This document shows, in pieces, positions 45,910-54,217 of a stretch of 64,000 nt of DNA. Position 1 is the stretch's first letter, and each line of letters starts with the position of its first letter. The DNA comes from DB1 sp049323655 (lineage in GTDB: Bacteria; Desulfobacterota; Desulfobulbia; Desulfobulbales; SURF-16), in assembly GCA_049323655.1 (NCBI GenBank), contig JBMONO010000043.1:62001-126000 (forward strand). The letters are read 5' to 3'. The position numbers were made by a program, and so were the translations under genes. The notes below the pieces were generated by a model that saw only the letters and a program-made list of their open reading frames with translations, was not told where the DNA came from and made no database searches.

Positions 45910-46896
45910 TTAAAGGACGCCCATGGAGCTCAGGCCCTTGTGGACGGCTTTGAGGCCGGCAAAGAGCAGGATAGCGATGACCATCCAGCGGATGAAGGTC
46001 GGCTTGGCCACCTTGAGCAGGCGGACACCGACAAAGGAGCCGAACATGATGCCGATCAGCGACGGCACCACCAGCATCGGGATGACGCAGCCGTTGTTGA
46101 TATAGATCCAGGCGGCCGAGGTGTCGGTGATGGAGAGCAGAAACTTGGAGGTGGCGACGGAGATTTTCAGCGGCGCACCCATCATCAGATTGAGCACCGG
46201 GACGTTGGCCCAGCCGGCGCCGAGGCCGAACATGCCGGCCATGAAGCCGATGATGATGAAGGTGGCGAGACCGGCCGGAGTGCGGTGGATCTTCCAGTTG
46301 ATGTCCTGCTTCATGGTCGGCTCATGGTAGATGCCGCAGATGCGCAGGGCGGAAGAAAGGGCGTCCGCCTTCGGCACGTCGGGAATGGTAGACTTCTTGG
46401 CCGACAGCATGATGGCGACGATGCCGAGGATGGTGCCGCCAAGGGCGAGCTGGACAATATGGGTCGGCAGGGCGAGACCGACCATGGCGCCGACAATGGC
46501 CATGGTGGCGGCAATGAGCGCCACCGGCAGGGCGAGCCGCAGACTGGCGAGGTTGGCCTTCAGCAGACCGGGGCCGGCCGCCAGGGCGCCGCACAGGGCG
46601 ACGAGCAGACCGGTGCCGCGGACAAAGTCAAGATGAAACGGAAAAAAACCGCCGATGATGGGGACAAAGAGCACGCCGCCGCCAACCCCGCCGAGCACGG
46701 CGATGATGCCCATGACAAAGGTGACAACCAGCAGCAGCACCGGCCACTTCCACCAGTTTGGATCCTGGATGCTCGGGATGACCGGCGCAGCGCTCTCCGC
46801 CACCTCGCTGGCCCAGGCCCAGGCCGGGCTCATCAGCAACATGCACATCAGGGACGCAAAAAGCGCCCCGCTTTTCTCACTCCAACTCTTCAACAT
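45910..46896 (-). CDS. TauE/SafE-family anion (sulfite/sulfur-compound) exporter
   Basis: The 328-residue membrane protein has a cleavable-looking N-terminal segment (ends SPAWAWA), then about eight transmembrane helices with the repeated TauE motifs GGVGGGVLFVPII and GLGAGWANVPVLNL (the two half-repeats). Members move sulfite, sulfoacetate or related organosulfur anions. The ATG at 46896 is preceded by AGAGGAGGATC on the minus strand. A probable -35 TTGACA lies about 185 bp upstream. Confidence 0.85.
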   Translation of the reverse strand: MLKSWSEKSGALFASLMCMLLMSPAWAWASEVAESAAPVIPSIQDPNWWKWPVLLLVVTFVMGIIAVLGGVGGGVLFVPIIGGFFPFHLDFVRGTGLLVALCGALAAGPGLLKANLASLRLALPVALIAATMAIVGAMVGLALPTHIVQLALGGTILGIVAIMLSAKKSTIPDVPKADALSSALRICGIYHEPTMKQDINWKIHRTPAGLATFIIIGFMAGMFGLGAGWANVPVLNLMMGAPLKISVATSKFLLSITDTSAAWIYINNGCVIPMLVVPSLIGIMFGSFVGVRLLKVAKPTFIRWMVIAILLFAGLKAVHKGLSSMGVL

Positions 46897-46998
46897 GATT
46901 GATCCTCCTCTCCCTAAGAGAAAAACATTTGGTGGGACCGCCGGTTTTTGCTCAGCGGCCCCGCAAGACACGAAAGGTATGTGCCTCCTCTCCCACAA

Positions 46999-47358
46999 GG
47001 TGGTTAAAATCCGGACTTTTTAAGTGGATTTTACCTGGCACGGAAAAAACGATGGTTATCCTTAATCCTGGCAGTGGGGGGTGTCAAGGAAAAATAGCTG
47101 CAAAATCAGGGGATCAAGATTTTTCATTGCCGGGAGTGTTGCAAATTGTAACGTTTTGGCGGAACCTGTTCAGGATGAAACTCGGGGCGGATTGGGCCAG
47201 GCGGGAGTGAGCGGCCGTGCACTGTCGTCGGTGGGGCGGTTTCTGGTGGGGGAAGGCTTTTTCAGCAGGTCGGCAAAAAAAACTTGCATGGAAAATATCC
47301 GGCATAGTAGGAGAAGAACATGATCGATGTGCAGGCGGGTAAAGGGCGGTATGAGTGA
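46999..47358. other. Intergenic region between TauE gene and tRNA-Sec
   Basis: No gene is supported. On the minus strand TTGACA (47082-47087), with TAAGGA 17 bp downstream, may form the TauE-operon promoter. A 9-bp run of G/C-rich sequence and several short open frames are seen but none has family motifs or a ribosome-binding site. Confidence 0.5.
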
Positions 47359-47456
47359 TGGCGGAAGTGCATGGGAATCGAACCCACCCACCAGGCTGTT
47401 AACCCGGTGCACCGGATTTGAAGTCCGGGAGAGCCACCAGCGCCCTTTCCACTTCC
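47359..47456 (-). tRNA. selC: tRNA-Sec (anticodon TCA)
   Basis: The minus-strand sequence folds as a selenocysteine tRNA of 98 nt. The anticodon stem CCGGA/TCCGG holds CTTCAAA with anticodon TCA, and there is a long variable arm. The acceptor begins GGAAGTG and ends CACTTCC followed by G and encoded CCA, and the T loop is TTCGATT. Its presence implies UGA-selenocysteine decoding in this organism. No selA, selB or selD gene is in the window. Confidence 0.93.
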
Positions 47457-47477
47457 TTCATGTGTGCATGAGTCCTC

Positions 47478-47506
47478 AAAGTAGAGGACAATAAAAATAA
47501 TGTCAA
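47478..47506 (-). promoter_or_regulatory. Promoter of tRNA-Sec
   Basis: On the minus strand a perfect -35 TTGACA (47501-47506) and a weak -10 TACTTT (47478-47483) are 17 bp apart. The tRNA begins 22 bp downstream of the -10 box. Confidence 0.55.
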
Positions 47507-47661
47507 CAAATAGTAATTGTTCTTGCCCATTACGGCAACTTTTTTTATAAAGCGATGTTGCGCTGCGCAGGGTCCGTGACATTGCGCACAAGCGGATTTC
47601 ACTCTTCCGGCCGGGGGCCGGGAATTAGGTTTTCTTTCAAAACGGTCTCTGGAGATAAAAA

Positions 47662-48042
47662 ATGGAATGCGAGCGCTTAAACAGGCTTGTGCGATCATGG
47701 TATGTGCAGGTGCAGGAGGAAGCACTGGCCCCGGCCAGGATGGTCGAGTTCATGGAAAAACACCTGCAGGGATGCGCCACGTGTCTGGCTGATCCCGATG
47801 TTCGCTCTGAGGTGAAAAAAATCACGGATATAGTTCTTCCTCCCTCCAAGCAGATCAAGCAGATCAAAGAGGAGGGCGAGGGCGAGGAATTTGAGGAGGA
47901 GTCGCCTTCTTCCTCAGATGTTCTGTACGATGGCGAGGAGGACGAGGAGCGGGGCGAGGATGACCTCATCGGCGAAGAAGAGTATGAAGACGATGAAGAG
48001 GAGGATCCGGACTTCGACCCCTCGCTGATGGATGAGGAGTGA
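47662..48042 (+). CDS. Small acidic protein with zinc-finger-like HxxxCxxC motif
   Basis: I do not recognise this 126-residue protein. The first 60 residues form helices with HLQGCATC (His-x3-Cys-x2-Cys), which resembles the zinc site of anti-sigma zf-HC2 domains. The second half is almost only Glu and Asp (EEEYEDDEEEDPDFDP), likely disordered. A possible role in protein binding or regulation is a guess. It is followed by a terminator and then carbonic anhydrase. Confidence 0.6.
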   Translation: MECERLNRLVRSWYVQVQEEALAPARMVEFMEKHLQGCATCLADPDVRSEVKKITDIVLPPSKQIKQIKEEGEGEEFEEESPSSSDVLYDGEEDEERGEDDLIGEEEYEDDEEEDPDFDPSLMDEE

Positions 48043-48124
48043 GGGCCGCCTGCCTCTCCCTGTTATGTCGTAAATTCGGGAGGGCAGGAGACGGCTGTCC
48101 GGCACAAAGATGAGGCAGGGGGAA

Positions 48125-48163
48125 AGGCTGCATCCGCAAGATTACAGGGTGCGGCCTTTTTTT
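48125..48163 (+). terminator. Rho-independent terminator
   Basis: AGGCTGCATCC pairs with GGGTGCGGCCT (two G-U pairs) and is followed by seven T. It separates the acidic-protein gene from the carbonic anhydrase gene. Confidence 0.78.
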
Positions 48164-48212
48164 CTTGGGACTGCAGGCGGGGGTGCCGGGAAACGGTGAA
48201 GGAGATGGTGCG

Positions 48213-48848
48213 ATGCGGGTTCTGAGGCATTTTTTTGATAGTAATGCAAAATGGGCAGCGCGGATGAAGGAGTCTGATCCGGATTTTTTCACCAAACTGT
48301 CGCGTCAGCAGAATCCGGAGCTGCTGTGGATCGGTTGTTCAGACAGCCGGGTGCCGGCCAATCAGATTGTCGATATGCTGCCCGGTGAGATTTTTGTCCA
48401 TCGCAACATCGCCAATCTGGTCATTCACACCGACCTCAACTGCCTCTCTGTCATGCAGTATGCCGTTGATGTGCTGCGGGTAAAACATATCATTGTCTGT
48501 GGTCATTACGGCTGCGGCGGCATTCGCGCCGCCCTGCAGAAAAACCGCGATCACGGCCTGATCGACAACTGGCTCGGCCACATCCGCGACGTCTACCGCT
48601 ACCATCAGGACCGCATCGATGCCCTGCCCGACGAGAGGGCCAAATGTGATCTGCTCTGCGAGCTCAATGTTCTTGAGCAGGTGACCAATGTCTGTCACAC
48701 CACCATTGTCCAGAACGCCTGGAAGGATGGACGGGAACTGGTGGTGCACGGCTGGATTTACAGTATTGAGAACGGGATTCTGCGGGATCTTGATATCTGC
48801 ATCACCTGTATTGATGAGGTGCCGGAGACCCACCAGGTTCTTTTCTGA
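48213..48848 (+). CDS. can: Beta-class carbonic anhydrase
   Basis: The 211-residue zinc enzyme interconverts CO2 and bicarbonate. Zinc ligands are in WIGCSDSRVPAN (Cys and the Asp/Arg dyad) and CGHYGCGG (His and Cys). The VHRNIAN loop and long helical C terminus match E. coli Can. The ATG at 48213 follows GAAGGAGATGG; an in-frame extension to 48165 overlaps the terminator and is rejected. Confidence 0.95.
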   Translation: MRVLRHFFDSNAKWAARMKESDPDFFTKLSRQQNPELLWIGCSDSRVPANQIVDMLPGEIFVHRNIANLVIHTDLNCLSVMQYAVDVLRVKHIIVCGHYGCGGIRAALQKNRDHGLIDNWLGHIRDVYRYHQDRIDALPDERAKCDLLCELNVLEQVTNVCHTTIVQNAWKDGRELVVHGWIYSIENGILRDLDICITCIDEVPETHQVLF

Positions 48849-48924
48849 CCCAAGGGAGGGTGTTTCATCGACGGCGAGCGTCGGAGGCTTGCCGAAAAGG
48901 GGGGGGCGGTGGCTGCCCCCTTTG

Positions 48925-49875
48925 TCATTTCTCCCCGGAGAGGCCGAGGTCGGGATAGAGTTTTTTGGCGCACGTCGGGCAGAGGCCGTGGCTGAAATCC
49001 GCGTCGGAATGTTCTTTGATATACGATTCGATCTGCTGCCAGTATCCCTGGTCGTTGCGGATGTTTTTACAGCTGGCGCAGATGGGCAGGAAGCCTTTCA
49101 GTGTTTTGATGGTGGTTCGGGCCTCCCTGAGCTGCGCCGTCCGTTGCTGGACAAGGTGTTCGAGGTTTTGTTGATAGTTGACAATCTGGTGTTCGGCTGC
49201 CTTTCGGCGGCGCGCCTCGGCCAGTCCGTGGCGGATGATGAAGAGGGAGAGAAGTGAGATGATGGTGAGAATGACCAGTGAGATGGAGAGCAGGTGCCGC
49301 GACATGCGGGCTATTTCCGTCTGGATGTCGTCGAGATAGATGCCGGTGCCCACCACCCACCCCCAGGGTTGAAAAAGACTGACGTAGGAAAGCTTGGCAG
49401 TGATCGTTTCCGTTTGATCACGTTTCTGCCACTGGTAGGGGACGAAGCCCGCTCCCTGGGCGCGAATGACCTCCAGCATGTCAAGGAAAACGTGGCGGCC
49501 AGCGGGGTCGATAAAGCTGCTGACATCCTTCTCCTCCAGATCCGGCCGGTAGGGATGCATGATCATCTTCGGCTGGAGATCGTTGATCCAGAAATAATCC
49601 TTGTTGTCCCGGCCATAGCGGATGCGGCTGATCTGTTTTTTTGCCATCGCCTGGCCCGTGGCAAGGGTAATGGTTCCAGCTCTGACCTGCTCGTCGTAGT
49701 GGGCGAGAATGGTGGACACCGTCTGGCTCAGAACTGTCAGGGTCTCTTTTTTCTGCGCCAGCAGATTGCTGCGCGAGACTGGCAGGGCAAAGCCGAAAAT
49801 GGTGACAATAAAGAGCACAATGGCGAGCAGGGCCGGCGCGATGATTTTCAGGTTGTCGCGAATGTTGGGTGCCAT
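48925..49875 (-). CDS. Cache-domain membrane sensor with C-terminal double CxxC module
   Basis: The 316-residue protein has an N-terminal transmembrane helix (about 13-33), a periplasmic single-Cache domain (about 35-190, with YGRDNKDYFWINDLQPKMIMHP and PWGWVVGTGIYLDDI), a second transmembrane helix (about 200-222), a coiled coil, and a C-terminal module with LPICASCKNIRNDQGYW and GLCPTCAKKLYP. The Cys pairs could bind zinc. There is no kinase, cyclase or methyl-accepting domain, so the output is unclear; the same Cys module is known at the end of some deltaproteobacterial signalling proteins. Confidence 0.8.
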   Translation of the reverse strand: MAPNIRDNLKIIAPALLAIVLFIVTIFGFALPVSRSNLLAQKKETLTVLSQTVSTILAHYDEQVRAGTITLATGQAMAKKQISRIRYGRDNKDYFWINDLQPKMIMHPYRPDLEEKDVSSFIDPAGRHVFLDMLEVIRAQGAGFVPYQWQKRDQTETITAKLSYVSLFQPWGWVVGTGIYLDDIQTEIARMSRHLLSISLVILTIISLLSLFIIRHGLAEARRRKAAEHQIVNYQQNLEHLVQQRTAQLREARTTIKTLKGFLPICASCKNIRNDQGYWQQIESYIKEHSDADFSHGLCPTCAKKLYPDLGLSGEK

Positions 49876-50106
49876 GGTGTGTTTCGTCCAGGTGTGGTCG
49901 GCAAAAAAAATGGGTGGCACAGGAGGTTTCGGAGGCTGATAGTTGCTTTTTCAATATACCATTTTCCCGGGTACGGTGACAGGAAAAACAGCGGAAGAGG
50001 AGGTGTGGTCACACGGCGAACCAAGAGGGTTCGGTGGGAAGGATAAAGAGGGGGCGGTGATGTTGACAGGGGTGTGACGTAAAACAGCGGTAAGCAGCAT
50101 AACCCG

Positions 50107-50149
50107 CAAAAAAAACCCGGCCTCTTTTCCGTAGAAGCGAGGTCGGGTT
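50107..50149 (-). terminator. Terminator of tRNA-Asn
   Basis: Read on the minus strand, AACCCGACCTC pairs with GAGGCCGGGTT with one mismatch and is followed by eight T residues. Confidence 0.78.
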
Positions 50150-50155
50150 GTTATC

Positions 50156-50231
<76 letters not shown>

Positions 50232-50391
50232 TTGGGAGCCCTTTTGAAGCGGCAAATATAGCAGCTCGACCGGTGGTCGTCAACTGTTTTGCAGCAGAAA
50301 AAAAGCGGTCTTTTCATTTTCCTGGATTGGTCCGGCTTTTTTCTTGACGGAGAACGCGGTTAATGCTAATTCATTTTTTTTCATGCAGAGT

Positions 50392-50469
<78 letters not shown>

Positions 50470-50600
50470 GAACCACCAGGGTCCGCCGTTGTTATTGTCC
50501 GGTGCGCCTTGTGCGGGTCTTCATTTTTTTGTCAGCGAGTTATGGCTTTCATAATTCGCTTTTTTTTATGCCTTGCCGCCGGAAAAACAGGAGGAGCACC

Positions 50601-51628
50601 ATGGAAAACCGCTTGTTTTTTCTCGATTTCACCAGGGCGATCGCCATCCTGCTCATCATCCTTTTTCACTATACTTCGTGGCTGCAGAAAATCGTCACCG
50701 GCGCGGAGGGGCGGTTTGTCGCCTTTGATCTGGCCGGAGCAATCGGCGTGAGTCTCTTTGTCATCCTCTCCGGCGCCTCCCTGCAGACAAGCACGCAGCG
50801 AAATTTTGCGGTCAGCGAGTTTTACCGCAAGCGAATCGTGGCCATTTTCCCGTTGTTTTATGTATGTTATCTGGCGGTGCTGCTCGTCTGCGCGGTTCTC
50901 TACGGCAAGGTCCCCTTTGCCGGAGGAAAGCCGGCCGCATTTGTGCTGACCATCATCGGGCTTGACGGTTTTCTGGCTTACGCGGGGAAGAATTATTACC
51001 TGATTGGCGAGTGGTTTCTCGGCTTTATCATCATTCTCTATGCCGTTTATCCCGTTATCCGCTATGTTTTTGTGAAAAATAGGGAGCTGACCGTGATTGG
51101 TGCCGCCCTGCTTTCCTCGGTGGCTTACCTGACCTATGATTTTTCGATGGCGGTATTTCGCTTTCCGCCCATCCGACTTTTTGAGTTCGTGCTGGGTATG
51201 TACCTCCTTGCCCATGCGCGCTTCTTGCTGGACATGGGCTGGAGGCGGCAATTGATTGTTGTGGCGGCGCTCGCTGTGCTACTGGCCGTGTTGGTCAGGT
51301 ATTGGGGGGGGCTCTGCCGGTCAGGTATATCGGTCTCGGCATTGTCACTTTTCTGCTGCTTGCGGTCAGCTCCAGCGCTATGACCCATCCGTTTGTTGTC
51401 GGATTTTTTCAGTTTGTCAGTCGCTATTCCTACGGAGCCTTTCTGCTCCATCATGTTTTTCTGATAAGGTTCATTGCCGCCAACAAAGAGAATCTGACAT
51501 CAGGCCGCGCTGCTGTGCTCTATTTCCTGATCGCTCTGGTATGTATTTTTGCAGCAGCCTGGGGGCTGACCCGTTTTACCCAGCGGCTGCTTGGTCACAC
51601 GCCCGGCGGGGTGAGAAGAGAGGCGTGA
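50601..51628 (+). pseudogene. Acyltransferase-3 family gene, frame broken at a G8 tract
   Basis: The first frame (50601-51383) opens with RLFFLDFTRAIAILLIILFHY, the N-terminal Arg/Asp/His signature of membrane O-acyltransferases, and runs through about seven transmembrane helices. At the eight-G run 51304-51311 the correct reading moves to another frame, which continues with YIGLGIVTFLLLAV and SYGAFLLHHVFLIRF, ending at 51628. One added G (or two fewer) would restore a single protein of about 342 residues, normal for the family. Such enzymes acetylate surface polysaccharides. It may be a phase-variable gene in the OFF state, a true pseudogene, or a sequencing error. AGGAGGAG precedes the ATG. 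Confidence 0.85.
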
Positions 51629-51690
51629 GGGTGGTCTCCGGGCGGGCCGTGTCTCTCGCGCCCTCTCTTCAATAGCCGTCGATACCGCTG

Positions 51691-52113
51691 TCAGGCGGGC
51701 TGCAGATCGGAGGTGCAGTGCGGGCAGCGCGTTGCCTGCAGCGGAATAGTGGAGAAACAGCGTGGGCATTCCCTGGTGGTCACCGGTGCCGCTTCCTCTT
51801 TTTTCTTGAACCTGTTGATCTGCTTGATGACGAGAAAGATTGCCGCGGCAATGATGAGAAAATCAAGCACCGTGTTGATGAAAACGCCGTATTTGATGGT
51901 CACTGCCTCGGCTTCAGCGGTTTTGTCCCGCAGGGTGATGGCCAGGTTGGAAAAGTCGACGTTGCCGAGGAGCAGACCGATCGGTGGCATGACGACATCA
52001 TTGACCAGCGAACTGACGATCTTGCCGAAGGCGCCACCGATGACAACACCAACCGCCATGTCGATGACATTGCCGCGCATGGCAAACTCTTTGAATTCTG
52101 CAATCATTCCCAT
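51691..52113 (-). CDS. mscL: Large-conductance mechanosensitive channel MscL with zinc-ribbon tail
   Basis: The 140-residue channel opens under membrane tension to release solutes. TM1 has RGNVIDMAVGVVIGGAFGKIV and TM2 is about residues 75-97. An extra C-terminal zinc ribbon (CPRCFSTIPLQATRCPHC) follows the cytoplasmic helix; the same tail is known in MscL proteins from other bacterial groups. The gene is probably monocistronic. Confidence 0.95.
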   Translation of the reverse strand: MGMIAEFKEFAMRGNVIDMAVGVVIGGAFGKIVSSLVNDVVMPPIGLLLGNVDFSNLAITLRDKTAEAEAVTIKYGVFINTVLDFLIIAAAIFLVIKQINRFKKKEEAAPVTTRECPRCFSTIPLQATRCPHCTSDLQPA

Positions 52114-52278
52114 TTTTTTCTCTCCTTTATCAGTTTGGTGGATGAGATGGCAGCTTTATGTCCTGGTGCGCCTTTGCCGGGCGGCACCGACGGCCCGACG
52201 ATTCGCTTTCCGTGGCGAAACATCTCAATTCCATCCCGGCGCCAACAGGCCCGGGATTCATCTGCTGATTGAGCGTTG

Positions 52279-52554
52279 TTACATGCCAACCGAGAACATC
52301 GCCTCAAGGTCATGGCGGGAATAGGATTGGAAGGCGAGCATCGTTTCCGTTTTGACGATGGCATTGATGCGCAGCAGCCGATTTGTCACCAAGTCGGCGA
52401 GGTCGTCATTGGTGGGGACGCGGGCGATGGCGACGATGTCGTAGTTGCCGCTCACCGAATACGCCTCGGAAATTCCTTCGATTTCGGCGAGTTGTGCCGC
52501 TGCTTCGTTGATTTTGGTTCGTTCCGCCTTGATGAGGATGATTGCTGTGACCAT
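52279..52554 (-). CDS. Lrp/AsnC effector-domain protein without DNA-binding domain
   Basis: This 91-residue protein is only the C-terminal ligand-binding (RAM) domain of Lrp/AsnC regulators: VTAIILIKAERTKINEAA, ISEAYSVSGNYDIVAIARV, RINAIVKTETMLAF. It has no helix-turn-helix, so it cannot bind DNA by itself; such proteins may bind amino acids or modify other regulators. The ATG at 52554 follows AGGGAGC and longer upstream frame is not conserved-looking. Confidence 0.88.
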   Translation of the reverse strand: MVTAIILIKAERTKINEAAAQLAEIEGISEAYSVSGNYDIVAIARVPTNDDLADLVTNRLLRINAIVKTETMLAFQSYSRHDLEAMFSVGM

Positions 52555-52917
52555 TTTTGCTCCCTGATGGTTCGCTCGGGCGGCCTTTGCCGGGGCCGGA
52601 GCTCGGATTTTCGTTGCCGTATCCCTGTTGCGGGGGCGACCCGATCTCGATCGGGCATGGAGTTGATCTCGCGGTACTCTGTTCCCTGTGCCGGCTGCAT
52701 TGCCTTCTCCGCTTGAGCGGCAAACAGATGTCGCTTTTGTAAGGTACCATATTCCATTGATCAGGTGCAAAGACAAACATGAATATGACTGCCCGGCACG
52801 GCGATGTCGCGCAGTTCTTGCGTTCTCGGCTGCGCGGCGTGCCGGATCAAATAGAAACACCCCGGGGAGATGGGATTTCTCCGTCGGGGTGTTGTGTTGC
52901 GGGGTGGGGGAGATGTC
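52555..52917. other. Intergenic region with terminator only
   Basis: No gene is supported in these 363 bp. The right end holds the terminator of the Usp-like gene; the rest presumably contains the promoter of the AsnC-type gene but no clear boxes are seen. Confidence 0.5.
52853..52892 (-). terminator. Terminator of the Usp-like gene
   Basis: Read on the minus strand, ACACCCCG and GGAGA pair with TCTCC and CGGGGTGT, followed by TTTCTATTT. It lies 26 bp after the stop codon. Confidence 0.82.
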
Positions 52918-53478
52918 TTACGCTGCCGCGCCGCGCAGATTTTTTGGTTCGCAGACGGCAATGGCGCCATTGGCCCCGGTCAGGCCGCCCTTCTCCGCTT
53001 CGGTCAGGACATAGCGAATCTCAGGGTGGCCGGCATGGATTTTTTCCACGATGTCGTCTTTGTTGCCGATCTCGACCAGGTGGATGAAGTTGATGCCCGC
53101 TTTGCCAGCCTTTTCTTGCAGATTACCAATATTGGCAGCGCAGCTGCGGACGAACGCTGCGGCTGCGGAATCCCGCCTGTCCTGGGGCAGGGCAAGCGGG
53201 ACATCCGTCACGTTCAGGGCAAGGATGGTACAATCAAAACGACGGGCGATGTCAATGGCATAGCGTGTCAGGTTTGCGGAAAAGGTGTGCCCTTGGCCGA
53301 TAACCAGGATTTTTCGGTTCGTGTCGGTTCCTTCAGCCACGGCGCTGGCCGTTGCGTGTTCGCCGGCCTCGGCAAAGGCGGCGGCAACGGCGCTCTCCTG
53401 GAAGATATCCGTTCCGTGTTTGTGCAAAAGCGCCTCAAGTTCTTTTTCATTTTTCCTGAACAAGCCGAAGAATGGCAT
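52918..53478 (-). CDS. Universal-stress-like protein with N-terminal FAEAGEH segment
   Basis: The 186-residue protein has a short helical N terminus (residues 1-50) containing AFAEAGEHATA, then a Rossmann-like Usp-type fold (KILVIGQGHTFSANLTRYAIDIA, CTILALNVTDV, GINFIHLVEIGN, IRYVLTEAE). The usual ATP-binding Gly-rich motif of Usp proteins is not clear. The segment FAEAGEH.TA is also found in the small protein encoded immediately upstream (53551-53730), including a 22-bp stretch identical at the DNA level. Both are likely one operon driven by the sigma-54 site at 53928-53943. Confidence 0.72.
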   Translation of the reverse strand: MPFFGLFRKNEKELEALLHKHGTDIFQESAVAAAFAEAGEHATASAVAEGTDTNRKILVIGQGHTFSANLTRYAIDIARRFDCTILALNVTDVPLALPQDRRDSAAAAFVRSCAANIGNLQEKAGKAGINFIHLVEIGNKDDIVEKIHAGHPEIRYVLTEAEKGGLTGANGAIAVCEPKNLRGAAA

Positions 53479-53550
53479 CGCCTGCCTCCTTCATGCTGAA
53501 TTGACGTGCTCCTCCGGTTGAGAAGCCAGGTTGAATTACCGCGTCAGGTT

Positions 53551-53730
53551 TCAGACCCGCAACTCGGGACGATTGCTGGTACGGTTGTCCGTCCTCTTTT
53601 CCGGTCGTTTCCCTTTCTCGGGAGCCGGATCAAGGATACTCTGTGCGGTATCGTGTTCGCCGGCCTCGGCAAATGTGATTGCCATCATGATTCGGTCCCA
53701 CGCGCCAAGTTTTTTCTGTTCGGTTGCCAT
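53551..53730 (-). CDS. 59-residue protein with FAEAGEH motif
   Basis: This small gene reads from ATG at 53730 to TGA at 53551. It starts MATEQKKLGAWDRIMMAITF and continues AEAGEHDTAQSIL, then a Pro/Lys/Arg-rich tail likely to be disordered. A perfect AGGAGA ribosome-binding site lies 7 bp before the ATG. The motif FAEAGEH.TA is shared with the Usp-like protein 72 bp downstream. I do not recognise a family; the start of the protein looks like one or two amphipathic helices suited to binding a partner. Confidence 0.72.
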   Translation of the reverse strand: MATEQKKLGAWDRIMMAITFAEAGEHDTAQSILDPAPEKGKRPEKRTDNRTSNRPELRV

Positions 53731-53927
53731 GATTGTTTCTCCTGTGTATGTGTGTAAGGTTTATGTCGAGAGACTGTCGGGGGACTGCGGCTCTTCCCGG
53801 GCCGACTGACTATCCTGGTCGCGCTCTCTGGCTTTTGGGGGGATCGCTGCGCTGCCGGCTTGGTGCCAACCTCTCGGCCCGTGGTCGGACTGACTGGGAG
53901 CGATCTCCCTGTTGTCCGGGTATAAAA

Positions 53928-53943
53928 AGCAACAGGTGTGCCA
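53928..53943 (-). promoter_or_regulatory. Sigma-54 (-24/-12) promoter
   Basis: On the minus strand the sequence is TGGCACACCTGTTGCT, matching the RpoN consensus TGGCAC-N5-TTGCW at every defined base. It faces the 59-residue gene, with a predicted start of transcription near 53917 and a leader of about 185 nt. Confidence 0.8.
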
Positions 53944-54020
53944 TGAAGGGATAAAATTTATAATATGTTGATATCATGATTTTTTTTTATCATTCCCGGA
54001 AGTTGCGGTGGGAGGGGTTG

Positions 54021-54032
54021 TGTTGCATAATG
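54021..54032. promoter_or_regulatory. Candidate upstream activator site 1
   Basis: TGTTGCATAATG differs by one base from the site at 54111-54122. It lies about 110 bp upstream of the start expected from the sigma-54 promoter, a normal distance for enhancer-binding activators. Confidence 0.45.
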
Positions 54033-54110
54033 AAACGATCGGTGCGGGGGGCAGGGTTTTTTTATTGTGAAAACAAGGACATTCTTGCTGTTGCGTTTTA
54101 TTAATAATTA

Positions 54111-54124
54111 TGTTGCATTATGCA
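54111..54124. promoter_or_regulatory. Candidate upstream activator site 2
   Basis: TGTTGCATTATGCA includes the perfect dyad TGCAT-T-ATGCA (54114-54124). It lies about 200 bp upstream of the sigma-54 start and about 100 bp before the REC-Lon start codon. Confidence 0.45.
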
Positions 54125-54217
54125 TCGGTTCGAACGCAAAAGCCATTGGCTTTTTAGGGAAAGTGAGGTAGATCAGAAAAAATGCAAAGGCACTGAGGTC
54201 AAGGGCGGGAGGGAACG

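Larger units (their letters stand above)
53731..54217. other. Divergent control region between the small-protein operon and REC-Lon
   Basis: These 487 bp hold no gene. They contain a sigma-54 promoter reading left, two near-identical 12-bp sites (54021-54032 and 54111-54122), an 8-bp palindrome TGATATCA (53966-53973), and an A+T-rich stretch near 54100-54120 that could serve the rightward lon-type gene. Confidence 0.7.

Noticed and set aside
48899..48906. G8 tract between the carbonic anhydrase and Cache genes
   Set aside because: It is intergenic between convergent genes, so a length change would have no obvious effect.
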